Shown here: positions 9,109 to 18,529 of the stretch, one piece after another | Numbering within the stretch: position 1 is the stretch's first letter | Layout: each line of letters opens with the position of its first letter | NCBI GenBank assembly: GCA_043747745.1 | Contig: JAYTOP010000074.1 | Span: forward strand, 1-64,000 | DNA from: SZAS-103 sp043747745 | GTDB lineage: Bacteria > Pseudomonadota > Gammaproteobacteria > Xanthomonadales > Xanthomonadaceae | Reading direction: 5' to 3' | DNA length: 64,000 nucleotides | Notes under the pieces: generated by a model | Seen by the model: the letters and a program-made list of their open reading frames with translations, nothing else | Databases searched by the model: none | What the model was told of the DNA's origin: nothing | Position numbers and translations under genes: made by a program

Positions 9109-9849
9109 ATGGCATTACGCGAAGAATTCGCCACGAGCGGATTGTGGCTGTTCCGCTGGCGCAGCCTGCTGCCGCTGCTCGCAATGGCGTTGATCCTGGG
9201 TCTGATGCTGTTCGACCCCGGGGCCGAACCGGCCTGGACCGACGGGCTGGCTTGGCAGCTGAGCTGCGTGGCGGTCTCGACGCTGGGCTTGATCCTGCGC
9301 ATCGTCACCGTCGGCCGCGTGCCGCACGACACCTCACGGCGCAGCACCCGCGAGCAGACCGCCGCCGAACTCAACCGCAGCGGCATGTACTCGGTGGTGC
9401 GGCATCCGTTGTACCTCGGCAATTACCTGATGTGGCTGGGCGTCGCGATGGCACCAGGTATCTGCTGGCTGGCCGTGCTGATCACGCTCGCGTATGCGCT
9501 GTACTACGAACGCATCATGTATTCCGAGGAAGAATTCCTGCGCGCCAAATTCGGGCAGGACTACCTCGACTGGGCCGAGCACACGCCTGCGATCTTGCCC
9601 GACTTCCAGCGCTGGAAAACCGCGACGTTGCCGTTCTCGTGGCGCACCGTGCTGCGGCGCGAATATGCGAGCGCATTCGCGATCGTGGTCGCGTTCACCC
9701 TGACCGGCCTCGCCGACGACTATGAGGCGCAACACGTCTTTGTCTTCGAGCATACGCGCTTGATCGTGTTCGGAACCGGCCTGGCGATCTACCTGCTGCT
9801 GCGATTCTTCAAGCGTCGCACGCGGCTGCTGCATGTGCAGGGGCGCTGA
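9109..9849 (+). CDS. Isoprenylcysteine/phospholipid methyltransferase-like membrane protein
   Basis: A 246-residue integral membrane protein with about five hydrophobic segments. Its C-terminal half has the ICMT/PEMT-type signature: GMYSVVRHPLYLGNYLMWLG (about 90-108) followed by EEEFLRAKFGQDYLDWAEHTPAILP (about 142-165), the SAM-binding region of this superfamily. The substrate cannot be assigned; bacterial members methylate lipids, isoprenoids or small thiols. It is divergent from gcvPB. The ATG at 9109 has no obvious ribosome site. Confidence 0.75.
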   Translation: MALREEFATSGLWLFRWRSLLPLLAMALILGLMLFDPGAEPAWTDGLAWQLSCVAVSTLGLILRIVTVGRVPHDTSRRSTREQTAAELNRSGMYSVVRHPLYLGNYLMWLGVAMAPGICWLAVLITLAYALYYERIMYSEEEFLRAKFGQDYLDWAEHTPAILPDFQRWKTATLPFSWRTVLRREYASAFAIVVAFTLTGLADDYEAQHVFVFEHTRLIVFGTGLAIYLLLRFFKRRTRLLHVQGR

Positions 9850-9901
9850 CGCGGCGTTCTGGAGATTGGCCGAATCGCCCTGCAAGACTGGAGGTTGGCG
9901 C

Positions 9902-11203
9902 ATGCCGCGATATCCGTGGATCACGTTCTGCTTCGCACTCGCGATGTTGTCCGGCTGCAAGCCCGCAGCGCCGCCTGCACATGCACAGGTGGCGACGATC
10001 GCGTTCGCGAAAGACGGCGCATGGAACTGGATCGAGGATCCGCGCGCCGTGCATGTCGAAGGCCAGCGCAATCGCACGTATGCGGGCTGGGTCACGAGCA
10101 AGGGCCAACTGCAGGTCGGCGCATACGACCACGCGACCGGACGCATCGAGACGGTCGTACTGAAAGAGCACTGGGAAGTCGACGACCACGACAGCAACTC
10201 CTTCCTCGTGCTGCCCGACCGCCGACTGATGGTGTTCTACACCTTCCACAACCGCATCGGTCTCTACAGCCGCACCACAACGCGACCGGAGGACATCAGC
10301 GCGTGGGAACCGGAAATCACCGTCGCAAATACGCCCGCGATCACCTATAGCGAGCCGGTGTATCTGAGCGACGAACAATTGATCTACGTGTTCTGGCGCG
10401 GGATCAGCTGCAAGCCGACGTTCGCGACATCGCCCGATGGCAAGGCATGGAGCGCGCCGCGCATCCTGATCGAACAGCAGGGCCGCGAGGCGAACACGAT
10501 CCGGCCGTATTTCAAGGTCGTGTCCGACGGCAAATCGACGATCCATTTCGCGTTCACCGACGGCCATCCACGCGACGAGCCAGAGAACTCGATCTACTAC
10601 ATGAAGTACGAACACGGCGCGTTCTTCAAGGCCGACGGCACTTGGATCGCGCCCATGAAAGAACTGCCGATCCAGCCGCGCGTCAGCGACATCGTCTACG
10701 ACGCCAAGCCGAGCAAGGTGCGCGCGTCGATCTGGGACATCGCGCTCGATGCCGACGGCCATCCGGTCATCGCGTATGCGCAGTTCCCGAAGGAAACCGA
10801 CCACCGCTACCACTACGCGCGCTGGATCGGCGGTAGCTGGCTCGACACCGAACTCGTCGCAGCCGGAACGTGGCTTCCGCAAACGCCCGCAGGCGCGACC
10901 GAGCGCGAACCGCACTACCCCGGCGGACTCGCGCTCGACCACGCCGATCCTTCGATCGTGTTCCTGTCGCGGCAAATTGTTGGCATGTTCGAGATCGAGC
11001 GCTGGACGACCAATGACAAAGGCAAGACCTGGCAATCCATCCCGATCACCAGCCACTCGGCGCACCCGAACGTGCGTCCCGTCGTCGCGCGCAACACGGC
11101 TGGATCAGGCGAGTACGTGCTGTGGATGCAGGGCGACGATGTGTACTCGACCGATTACCGCACGGGGATCATGTTGCTGGGGCCGGGGGTGGGCGTTCGT
11201 TGA
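9902..11203 (+). CDS. BNR-repeat-containing lipoprotein
   Basis: This 433-residue protein starts at ATG 9902 with GGAGG 8-12 nt upstream. The N-terminus is a lipoprotein signal (lipobox AMLSGC, Cys about 19). The mature protein resembles the BNR_4 family of beta-propeller proteins: NRTYAGWVTSKGQLQVGAYDHATG, DDHDSNSFLVLPDRRLMVFYT, and later SIYYMKY, YHYARW and EPHYPGGL. Such proteins are often annotated near polysaccharide lyases or glycosidases, but no carbohydrate genes are nearby, so the substrate is open. It follows the methyltransferase gene by 52 bp on the same strand and could be cotranscribed. Confidence 0.75.
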   Translation: MPRYPWITFCFALAMLSGCKPAAPPAHAQVATIAFAKDGAWNWIEDPRAVHVEGQRNRTYAGWVTSKGQLQVGAYDHATGRIETVVLKEHWEVDDHDSNSFLVLPDRRLMVFYTFHNRIGLYSRTTTRPEDISAWEPEITVANTPAITYSEPVYLSDEQLIYVFWRGISCKPTFATSPDGKAWSAPRILIEQQGREANTIRPYFKVVSDGKSTIHFAFTDGHPRDEPENSIYYMKYEHGAFFKADGTWIAPMKELPIQPRVSDIVYDAKPSKVRASIWDIALDADGHPVIAYAQFPKETDHRYHYARWIGGSWLDTELVAAGTWLPQTPAGATEREPHYPGGLALDHADPSIVFLSRQIVGMFEIERWTTNDKGKTWQSIPITSHSAHPNVRPVVARNTAGSGEYVLWMQGDDVYSTDYRTGIMLLGPGVGVR

Positions 11204-11253
11204 AAAAAATGACGGGCGTGGCAAGTAGCCCGCGACAAAGCGGGGGGCGGGAG

Positions 11254-12288
<1,035 letters not shown>

Positions 12289-12370
12289 GGAAAGTATCCT
12301 GCGTTCGTTCAATGCGAAAGGATACCCGATGAGGCAGTCCGGCTGCGCGCGCTCTATTGCCGTCATTGTC

Positions 12371-12396
12371 GTCATCCCAGCGAAAGCTGGGATGAC
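12371..12396. repeat. REP-like hairpin with GAAA tetraloop
   Basis: The arms GTCATCCCAGC and GCTGGGATGAC are perfectly complementary (11 bp) and enclose a GAAA tetraloop. It lies 9 nt beyond the stop codon of the MacB-type permease gene and upstream of iaaA. The sequence closely matches the widespread proteobacterial extragenic palindromes of the GTCAT(T/C)CC type. It may stabilise or terminate the exporter mRNA. No second copy was noticed in this window. Confidence 0.7.
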
Positions 12397-12405
12397 GAGA
12401 AGAAG

Positions 12406-13638
12406 CTACTGCTGCCGCAACGCTTCGATCGGATCAAGCAGCGAGGCCTTGCGCGCCGGGTACACGCCGAAGAACAGACCAGTCGCGATCGAACAACCTG
12501 CGGCGAGCGCGATCACCTTCCAGTTCAACAGCACCGGCAACGCTCCGAAGCGGCCGACCAGCAATGCGCCGCCGATGCCAATCACTATCCCCAGCAGTCC
12601 GCCGATGATCGAGATCAGCATCGCTTCTGCGAGGAATTGTGCGCGGATGTCCGACGGCCCAGCTCCGACCGCCATGCGCAGGCCGATCTCGCGGATGCGC
12701 TCGGTCACCGACACCAGCATGATGTTCATGATGCCGATGCCGCCGACGATCAGCGAGATCGTCGCGACCGCGCCGAGCAGCAGCGACATCAGCCGCGTGG
12801 TCTGGGTGCGCGTGGCGATGATCCCGGAGATGTTGCGGACGTTGAAATCGTCTTCGTCGCTGGATTTGATGCGATGACGCTGGCGCAACAAATCCTCGAT
12901 CTGCGACTGCGCCTGGCCGAGACTCTGGCCACTCGCAACAGCAAGGCTGATTTGCTGCACAGCCCCGGGCGCGAGCGTCGCGGCGCGCGTGAGCCGTCGC
13001 CTGGCGGTATCCAGCGGGACCACCAGCACATCGTCCTGATCCTGTCCGAAACCGCTCTGCCCCTTGACGGCGAGCACGCCGACGACCCGGAACGGCACGC
13101 GGCCGATGCGCACTGTCTGCCCGGTCGGGTCGTCGTCGCCGAACAGCTGCTGACGTACGGTTTGGCCGAGCAACACTGTCTTTGTCGCCGAACTGTAGTC
13201 GTGCGGATCGAAACTGTTGCCGAGTACGAGTGGCCAATCGTTGATCGTGAACCAGTCGAGCTGCACGCCTTGCCAGTTCGAGGACCAGTTGTTTTCCGCG
13301 TACACGATCTGGGTACTGCCACGCACGCTGCCGGTGATGTGTTGCACGCTCGGTATCTCGTTGCGGATCGCATCCACATCGCCATCGAACAGCGACGCGC
13401 GACTGCCGGTGCCGAGGCGAAGCCCTCCATTGCGCGCCGCGCCTGACGCGATATCCAGCCGGTTCGCGCCGAGCCCGGACACCAGCTTGTCGATCTCCGA
13501 CTGCGTGCCCTGCCCAACCGACACCATGATGATCACCGCCGCGATGCCGATGATCACGCCGAGCGAGGTCAAGGCGCTGCGCACCCAATTGCCGCGCAGG
13601 GCAAACACCGCCGTACGGATGGTATCGGTTAGCGTCAT
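12406..13638 (-). CDS. MacB-like ABC exporter permease
   Basis: A 410-residue permease with an N-terminal membrane helix (about 18-40, ALTSLGVIIGIAAVIIMVSVG), a large periplasmic MacB_PCD domain (about 45-250), and three C-terminal helices (about 280-395), including the FtsX-type core GGIGIMNIMLVSVTERIREIGLRMAVGA. Unlike E. coli MacB, the ATPase is a separate protein. It probably exports a peptide, lipid or drug through the MacA-like adaptor encoded upstream. Its ATG overlaps the stop of a 26-codon leftover copy of its own 5' end (see 13635-13715). Confidence 0.93.
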   Translation of the reverse strand: MTLTDTIRTAVFALRGNWVRSALTSLGVIIGIAAVIIMVSVGQGTQSEIDKLVSGLGANRLDIASGAARNGGLRLGTGSRASLFDGDVDAIRNEIPSVQHITGSVRGSTQIVYAENNWSSNWQGVQLDWFTINDWPLVLGNSFDPHDYSSATKTVLLGQTVRQQLFGDDDPTGQTVRIGRVPFRVVGVLAVKGQSGFGQDQDDVLVVPLDTARRRLTRAATLAPGAVQQISLAVASGQSLGQAQSQIEDLLRQRHRIKSSDEDDFNVRNISGIIATRTQTTRLMSLLLGAVATISLIVGGIGIMNIMLVSVTERIREIGLRMAVGAGPSDIRAQFLAEAMLISIIGGLLGIVIGIGGALLVGRFGALPVLLNWKVIALAAGCSIATGLFFGVYPARKASLLDPIEALRQQ

Positions 13639-13717
13639 GCGAAAACCCGGGCGCTGCGCACTGAGTTGGCGCGCAATGCAAACACCGCCGTACGGATGGT
13701 ATCGGTGAGCGTCATGC
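13574..13717 (-). repeat. Near-tandem duplication of the permease 5' end
   Basis: Two roughly 67-bp copies (13574-13640 and 13651-13717) are nearly identical and begin 77 bp apart. Each covers the first 20 or so codons of the permease, so the ATG-MTLTDTIRTAVFALR segment occurs twice. The offset is not a multiple of three, so the copies are in different frames. Confidence 0.85.
13635..13715 (-). pseudogene. 26-codon remnant of a permease 5' end
   Basis: The reading frame begins at ATG 13715, overlapping the ATPase stop as ATGA. It encodes 26 residues, of which the first 15 match the real permease exactly (MTLTDTIRTAVFALR), then diverges and stops in another ATGA that contains the permease start codon. 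It is either the relic of a second, lost permease gene or a local duplication that now works as a translational-coupling minicistron. It is too short to be a transporter part. Confidence 0.6.
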
Positions 13718-14440
13718 GGCCGTCTCGGCCGGATGCAGCGCGCCGTCGCTCATCACCCAGCCATGTCCGGCGTGCGCTGCGACCTGCGCATCGTGGGTGA
13801 TCAGCACGACCGTGTGGCCTTCGGTCTGCAGGCACTTGAACAGCGCGAGGATGTCTTCGCCGGTTTTCGAATCGAGAGCGCCGGTCGGCTCGTCGGCAAG
13901 GATCAGCGACGGCGAGTTGATCAGTGCGCGCGCGATCGCAACACGCTGCTGCTGTCCACCGGAAAGTTCGCTCGGTCGGTGCGAGGCGCGATCGGCCAGA
14001 CCGACCGCCGCAAGCACATCGCGTGCGAGTTGTTCGCGTCTGGAAATCGGCGTGCCTGCATACGCCAGCGGCATCATCACGTTTTCCAGCGCGGTCAGCC
14101 GACCGAGCAGGTTGAAGCCCTGGAACACGAAACCGATCTTGTCGCGGCGCAGGATCGCGCGTTGTTCGGCATCGAGCGTGGCCACATCCACGCCATCGCA
14201 AAAATACTGACCGGACGTCGGTTGGTCGAGGCAACCGATCAGGTTCATCAACGTGGATTTTCCCGAGCCGGACGCGCCCATGATCGCGACGAACTCACCG
14301 CGCTCGATGTGCAGATTGACATCGTGCAATGCAACGACCTGCGCTTCGCCGCCCGGCATGTAAACCTTGCCCAGCCCGATCGTTTCGATCACCGGCGTCG
14401 ACGTGGCGGTCCGCATCGACACGTCGACTGCCGCGTTCAT
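13712..14440 (-). CDS. MacB-type ABC exporter ATPase
   Basis: A 242-residue cytoplasmic ATPase of the LolD/MacB class. It has Walker A GASGSGKST (about 55-63), a Q-loop in GFVFQGFNLL, the ABC signature LSGGQQQRVAIARAL, Walker B LILADEPTGALD, and the H-loop in LITHD. A conserved LolD/MacB feature, NVMMPLAYAG, is also present. Starts overlap on both sides (ATGA with the adaptor at 14437-14440 and with the permease remnant at 13712-13715), so adaptor, ATPase and permease are translated together. Confidence 0.96.
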   Translation of the reverse strand: MNAAVDVSMRTATSTPVIETIGLGKVYMPGGEAQVVALHDVNLHIERGEFVAIMGASGSGKSTLMNLIGCLDQPTSGQYFCDGVDVATLDAEQRAILRRDKIGFVFQGFNLLGRLTALENVMMPLAYAGTPISRREQLARDVLAAVGLADRASHRPSELSGGQQQRVAIARALINSPSLILADEPTGALDSKTGEDILALFKCLQTEGHTVVLITHDAQVAAHAGHGWVMSDGALHPAETAA

Positions 14441-15990
14441 TGTTTCACTGCGACAGCAGCGCCGATGATGACCTTGTCGCCTTCGACAAGCTTGCCAGTG
14501 CTGACTTCGGTGAAGCTTTCATCGCTGGCACCGATGCGGATATCCACGGGCTGCGCATTCCCATCGATCAGCTTGTAAGCGGTTGCGCGTTTTTCTCCGG
14601 CAAGACCTTGCAGTGCGGCGTCCCAAGACTGCTGTTGATCGGGATGCAGCGTCGCGCGGAAGCTCGCAAACTGCGGGGCGATGCGCGCAAGCATGCGTTG
14701 CGGGTTCGGCGCACCGCCGCGACTGCCGGCTGGTCCGTTGCTGCCATTGCTGCCGGGGCCAGCTGCTCCGCCCGGTGGACGACCACCGAACAGGCTGGCG
14801 CCGGTCGATGGCTGCGCGCTGCCATCGCGTTTCGCGCGTTGCTCCCTGGCGTGTTCGCGCACGGCTGCCAGCGCCTGGTCGAACCCAGCCTGCTGGGTTG
14901 CGTCCAGATGCAGTTGCGCTGCGACCTGCGGCAATTCCTCAGTCATCCCGCCGCCGCCCGACCGTGCGGCGGACGCGCTTGCAATCGTCCCCGCAGCCGC
15001 ATCGGCCGGATGGAAACGCAGAGCTGCATTCGGCACCCGCAGCACGTTGTCGTGGCGGCTGATCTGGATTTCGGCGTTGACGGTCATGCCGGGCAGCAAG
15101 GTCAGGTCATCGTTGTCGACGGCGACGACCACCGGGTAGCTGATCACGTTCTGGGTATTGGTCGCTGCGAGCCGCACCTGCTTGACGATGCCGGCGAAGT
15201 CGCGGTCGGGAAACGCATCGACGTTGAAGCGGACGTTCTGGCCGACCTTCACCTGGCCGATGTCGGCCTCGTCCACCGCGAGCACGATCTGCATCTGTTT
15301 GAGGTCTTCAGCGATCTGGAACAACGTGGGCGTCTGCAGGCTCGCCGCAACGGTCTGGCCCCGTTGGACAGCGCGCGTGAGCACGACACCATCGACCGGC
15401 GAGCGGATCACGCTGTGTTCGACATCGAGCTTCACGCTGTTCATCGCGGCCTGCTGCGATGCGATCTGGGCCTGCGCCGCAGCCACCGCGCCGAGGCCCT
15501 CATCGCGCAATGCACGGGCGGCATCGACATCGCTCTGCGCGATCAACTGGCGCTGGCCGAGATCGGATTTGCGCGCGAAATCAGCCTGCGTGTTGCGCAC
15601 GCTGGCTTGCGCCTGCGCGAGTTGCGCCTGTGCCGACGCCGCCGCGCCCGCCGCCTGCTGGAGTCGCGCGTTGAAGCTGCTGGGGTCGATGCGGGCGATG
15701 ATCTGGCCTTTGACGACGTGATCGTTGTAATCGACCAGTACCGCCTGCACGATGCCCGAAACCTGCGAGCCGATATCCACCGTCGTAATCGCGCTGAGAT
15801 TGCCGGTCGCGGAAATCGCCACCGCGATCGCACCGCGATCGACGACTGCAGTGCGATAGCTGCCGAAATCGGCCGATGATCGCGCATGCCACCACCAACC
15901 ACCTGCGGCGAGGATCGCGAGTGCGGCCAATGCCCAGACGAACTTGCTAGAACGCTTCGATGAGGGCGGCTTGCGGATGGGCTGCGGCAT
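14437..15990 (-). CDS. MacA-like periplasmic adaptor with embedded LTxxQ-like segment
   Basis: A 517-residue membrane-fusion protein. An N-terminal anchor (about 17-36) is followed by the lipoyl/biotinyl half-motif DIGSQVSGIVQAVLVDYNDHV, a coiled-coil hairpin (about 100-185), the second lipoyl half VIRSPVDGVVL, and a beta-barrel ending GMTVNAEIQISR. A foreign-looking stretch at about 325-460 then interrupts the family layout. It contains a Gly/Pro-rich linker and two motifs (LHLDATQQAGF and TLHPDQQQSW) resembling the LTxxQ repeats of Spy/CpxP chaperones. The C-terminus resumes the membrane-proximal domain. The gene lies 90 bp downstream of the kinase gene, on the same strand. Confidence 0.9.
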   Translation of the reverse strand: MPQPIRKPPSSKRSSKFVWALAALAILAAGGWWWHARSSADFGSYRTAVVDRGAIAVAISATGNLSAITTVDIGSQVSGIVQAVLVDYNDHVVKGQIIARIDPSSFNARLQQAAGAAASAQAQLAQAQASVRNTQADFARKSDLGQRQLIAQSDVDAARALRDEGLGAVAAAQAQIASQQAAMNSVKLDVEHSVIRSPVDGVVLTRAVQRGQTVAASLQTPTLFQIAEDLKQMQIVLAVDEADIGQVKVGQNVRFNVDAFPDRDFAGIVKQVRLAATNTQNVISYPVVVAVDNDDLTLLPGMTVNAEIQISRHDNVLRVPNAALRFHPADAAAGTIASASAARSGGGGMTEELPQVAAQLHLDATQQAGFDQALAAVREHAREQRAKRDGSAQPSTGASLFGGRPPGGAAGPGSNGSNGPAGSRGGAPNPQRMLARIAPQFASFRATLHPDQQQSWDAALQGLAGEKRATAYKLIDGNAQPVDIRIGASDESFTEVSTGKLVEGDKVIIGAAVAVKQ

Positions 15991-16080
15991 GGGACATCCA
16001 TGTTGCGATGCGCAGCCGCATCAGACTGATCGCACGTGCGCCGATCTTACGCGTTGACGTGCAACGCGCGTTGAGATCCG

Positions 16081-17409
16081 TCAGGCGTCGAGCGGCTTGG
16101 CTTTCGGAAACAGGATCGTGGCGCGCGTGCCCTTACCGGCTTCGCTGTCCAGGCTCACTGGCCAGCCGAAACGTTCGGACAAACGGCGCACGATATTCAG
16201 TCCGATACCATGGCCGCCCTGGCGTTGGTCGCCGCCGCGAAAAAACGCATCGAATATATGCGCGAGTTCCTCGGGGCTCATGCCGACGCCGGTGTCCGCG
16301 ATCACGATCTTGCCCGGCAGCACGCGCACGGTCACGCTGCCGACGTCGGTGTAATTGCATGCGTTGCGCAGCAGGTTGCCGAACAGCACCGCGAACACGC
16401 GCGGCGGCGCATGCAGGCCAAATGCGGCTTGCTCGTCGATCCTGAGCTCCACAGGTTTTCTGCCGAGCAATGCGCGCGCATTCTCGATCTCGTCGTGGAT
16501 GACTTCGTTGACCACGAAATCCTCATCGGCCAAACCGATATCTCCGTCGCGCGCCATGATCAGGAAGGCCTCGACCAGCGACTCCATTTCGCCAACCGAC
16601 GACTGGATGCGCTGCACGGTGCGCGTCGCGTGCGGCGACAGCGAGTCGTCGGTGAGCAGCAGGTCGCCGGCCATCCGGATCACGGTGATCGGCGTGCGCA
16701 ATTCGTGGCTCGCGTCGCGGGTGAAGTTGCGCTCGCGTTGCACGAATGCATCGATGCGACTGGCGAACTCGTGCAACGACGAGGCCAGCACCAAGGCTTC
16801 GCCCTGCACGTCTACCGGCAGGTTTTCGGCATTGAGCGCGGTCGCGTCCGGGCGTTTGGGGTCCCACTGCTGCACCTGATGCGCCAGCCAGATCAGCGGC
16901 GAGATCGCACGGTGCGACGAGCGATAGGTCAACCAGGCGATCGCATAAACCACGATCAGCACGAACGTCAGCGGCACCGCGCCGAACCAGAATGCGAGCT
17001 TGTTGACCTGAGTCTGCTTGAACACCAGCAACAGCTTGCCCTTGGGCGCATCGTCCACGTACACCAGCGAGCCGCCCATCGCTTCGGGCATGGAGTGGTA
17101 GCCGGACGCGAGCCCGCGCAACGGCTCGGGTACGTCCGTCTCGCTCGCACCCTTCGGCACGAGATAACCCATCATGTTGAAGGTGTCGGGGATGTGGCGC
17201 TCGGGATCATCGGAATGACGCTGCCAGAACCACTGCGCTTCCTGCTCCAGCGCGTGCTTGATCAGCACGTCTTTCAGTACAGCCGTCGCGCCGTACACGC
17301 CGAACATCGTCGCCAACCCGATCGCGATGACCTGCATTGCGAACGCGACCCACATCTTCCGGCGCAGACCGCGCTCGGCGATCATGCCAGCGGCAGCCCG
17401 ACCGATCAT
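16081..17409 (-). CDS. Two-component sensor histidine kinase
   Basis: A 442-residue inner-membrane kinase. Membrane helices are at about 19-42 and 141-163 and enclose a periplasmic sensor of about 100 residues. The HisKA domain has the phosphorylatable His at about 235 in RDASHELRTPITVIR. The ATPase domain has an N-box with NACNYT, DTGVGM, and GGHGIGLNIVRRL. There is no recognised HAMP signature. The gene overlaps the response-regulator stop by ATGA, so both proteins are made together. It probably senses an envelope signal and, with its regulator, controls the adaptor-ATPase-permease genes directly downstream. The signal is unknown. Confidence 0.95.
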   Translation of the reverse strand: MIGRAAAGMIAERGLRRKMWVAFAMQVIAIGLATMFGVYGATAVLKDVLIKHALEQEAQWFWQRHSDDPERHIPDTFNMMGYLVPKGASETDVPEPLRGLASGYHSMPEAMGGSLVYVDDAPKGKLLLVFKQTQVNKLAFWFGAVPLTFVLIVVYAIAWLTYRSSHRAISPLIWLAHQVQQWDPKRPDATALNAENLPVDVQGEALVLASSLHEFASRIDAFVQRERNFTRDASHELRTPITVIRMAGDLLLTDDSLSPHATRTVQRIQSSVGEMESLVEAFLIMARDGDIGLADEDFVVNEVIHDEIENARALLGRKPVELRIDEQAAFGLHAPPRVFAVLFGNLLRNACNYTDVGSVTVRVLPGKIVIADTGVGMSPEELAHIFDAFFRGGDQRQGGHGIGLNIVRRLSERFGWPVSLDSEAGKGTRATILFPKAKPLDA

Positions 17410-18122
17410 GCCTGCTGCGGCGCGTCGAGATCGGCGATGCGGTAACCCGCGCTTTGCACGGTATGCAGCAATGGTTTGTCGAACGCGCGATCGATCGTTT
17501 TCCGCAGGTTGTAGAGATGGCTGCGCAGCGTGTCCGAATCCGGCAAGCTATCGCCCCAGATTTCGCGCTCGATGTCGCGACGGCTGATGACCTTCGGCGA
17601 TTCGCGCATCAGGATCGCGAGCAGGCGCAACCCGATCGGCGAGAGCTGCAATTCCTGACCGCCGCGCGTCACCCGCATGCTCGCGGTGTCGTAGACCAGG
17701 TCGCCGACTTTCAGGATCTCGGCGCTGACCTGGCGACGGTCGCGGCGGATCAATGCACGCACACGCGCTTCAAGCTCCTGGATCGCGAAGGGCTTCACGA
17801 GGTAATCGTCGGCACCGGCAGTGAGGCCGCTGACCTTGTCGTCGAGCGTGTCGCGCGCGGTCAGCATCAGCACCGGCGTGGCTTTCTTGGTTTCCTCGCG
17901 CAGCTTGCGGCAGACTTCAAGGCCATCCATCCGCGGCAACATCAGGTCGAGCACGATCGCGTCGTAGCTGTTGTCGCTGGCGAGACGGAATCCATCGAGA
18001 CCATCGCTCGCGTAATCCACCCCGAAGCCGCGGCTTTCCAGGTACTCGCCGACCATCTCGGAAATATTGCGGTTGTCCTCGACCAACAGGATAAGTCCGG
18101 CAGGCTCGTCACGGTTGCGCAT
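17406..18122 (-). CDS. OmpR-family response regulator
   Basis: A 238-residue DNA-binding regulator. The receiver domain (about 10-122) has the acidic pair ED at 15-16, phosphoacceptor Asp59 in AIVLDLMLP, and the conserved Lys in YLVKPF. The winged-helix output domain follows (about 140-230), with SPIGLRLLAILMRES and LRSHLYNLRKTIDRAF. GGAG lies 6 nt before ATG 18122. The upstream 94 bp contains TTCACA-type repeats that could be its own operator. It is the first gene of a probable five-gene operon ending with the permease. Confidence 0.96.
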   Translation of the reverse strand: MRNRDEPAGLILLVEDNRNISEMVGEYLESRGFGVDYASDGLDGFRLASDNSYDAIVLDLMLPRMDGLEVCRKLREETKKATPVLMLTARDTLDDKVSGLTAGADDYLVKPFAIQELEARVRALIRRDRRQVSAEILKVGDLVYDTASMRVTRGGQELQLSPIGLRLLAILMRESPKVISRRDIEREIWGDSLPDSDTLRSHLYNLRKTIDRAFDKPLLHTVQSAGYRIADLDAPQQA

Positions 18123-18132
18123 TGGGGGCTCC

Positions 18133-18194
18133 TTCAGCTTTGTGAAGATTACACACCCGGCTGTGTGGAAGCGGTGTGAAAGCCAGCTTTCACA
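18133..18194 (-). promoter_or_regulatory. Candidate operator: repeated TTCACA elements
   Basis: Read on the minus strand, this stretch has CTTTCACA, then CTTCCACA starting 11 nt later, then CTTCACA closer to the gene. It also holds a perfect 9-bp inverted repeat with a 2-bp spacer (TGTGAAAGC / GCTTTCACA, 18175-18194). An 11-nt direct-repeat period is typical of OmpR/PhoB-class binding sites. The position, 50-70 bp before the regulator start, fits autoregulation. The inverted repeat also lies 23 nt after the DUF962 stop, so a terminator role is possible, but it has no U-run. Confidence 0.45.
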
Positions 18195-18216
18195 GCTGAC
18201 GATGCTCCGAATCCCC

Positions 18217-18519
18217 TCAAAGTTTGACCCGACCGATCAGCATGTCCTTGAACATCACCCAGTCGCCCATGAACGAATAAATCGGGTATTTGAAGGTCGC
18301 CGGCCGGTTCTTTTCGAAGAAGAAATGCCCGACCCACGCGAACCCGTAACCGCAGAACAATGCACCGAGCGCCCACCAGCCATTGCGCGTCGCGATGGCG
18401 GCCGCGACCAATGCGAGCACGCCGCAACTGCCGATGAAATGCAGCCGTCGCGAAACACGATTGGAATGCTCGCCCAGGTAAAACACGTAGAACGCGCGAA
18501 AGCTGTCGAATCGGCGCAT
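18217..18519 (-). CDS. DUF962 / Mpo1-like membrane protein
   Basis: A 100-residue protein of the DUF962 (Mpo1/YGL010w-like) family, read from ATG 18519, which gives the usual family length. An upstream extension to 18675 would overlap mazG. It has two or three hydrophobic segments and the conserved stretches F-YLGEHSNRVSRRLHFIG and GYGFAWVGHFFFEKNRPATFKYP, with His residues that in yeast Mpo1 form the iron-dependent dioxygenase site for 2-hydroxy fatty acids. Activity here is inferred. It follows mazG by 10 bp. Confidence 0.85.
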   Translation of the reverse strand: MRRFDSFRAFYVFYLGEHSNRVSRRLHFIGSCGVLALVAAAIATRNGWWALGALFCGYGFAWVGHFFFEKNRPATFKYPIYSFMGDWVMFKDMLIGRVKL

Positions 18520-18529
18520 GGCCTGGCCC

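Noticed and set aside
16210..17445. A 411-codon plus-strand ORF opposite the histidine kinase
   Set aside because: Arg/His/Gln-rich shadow composition with no family match; the kinase on the other strand has every conserved box.
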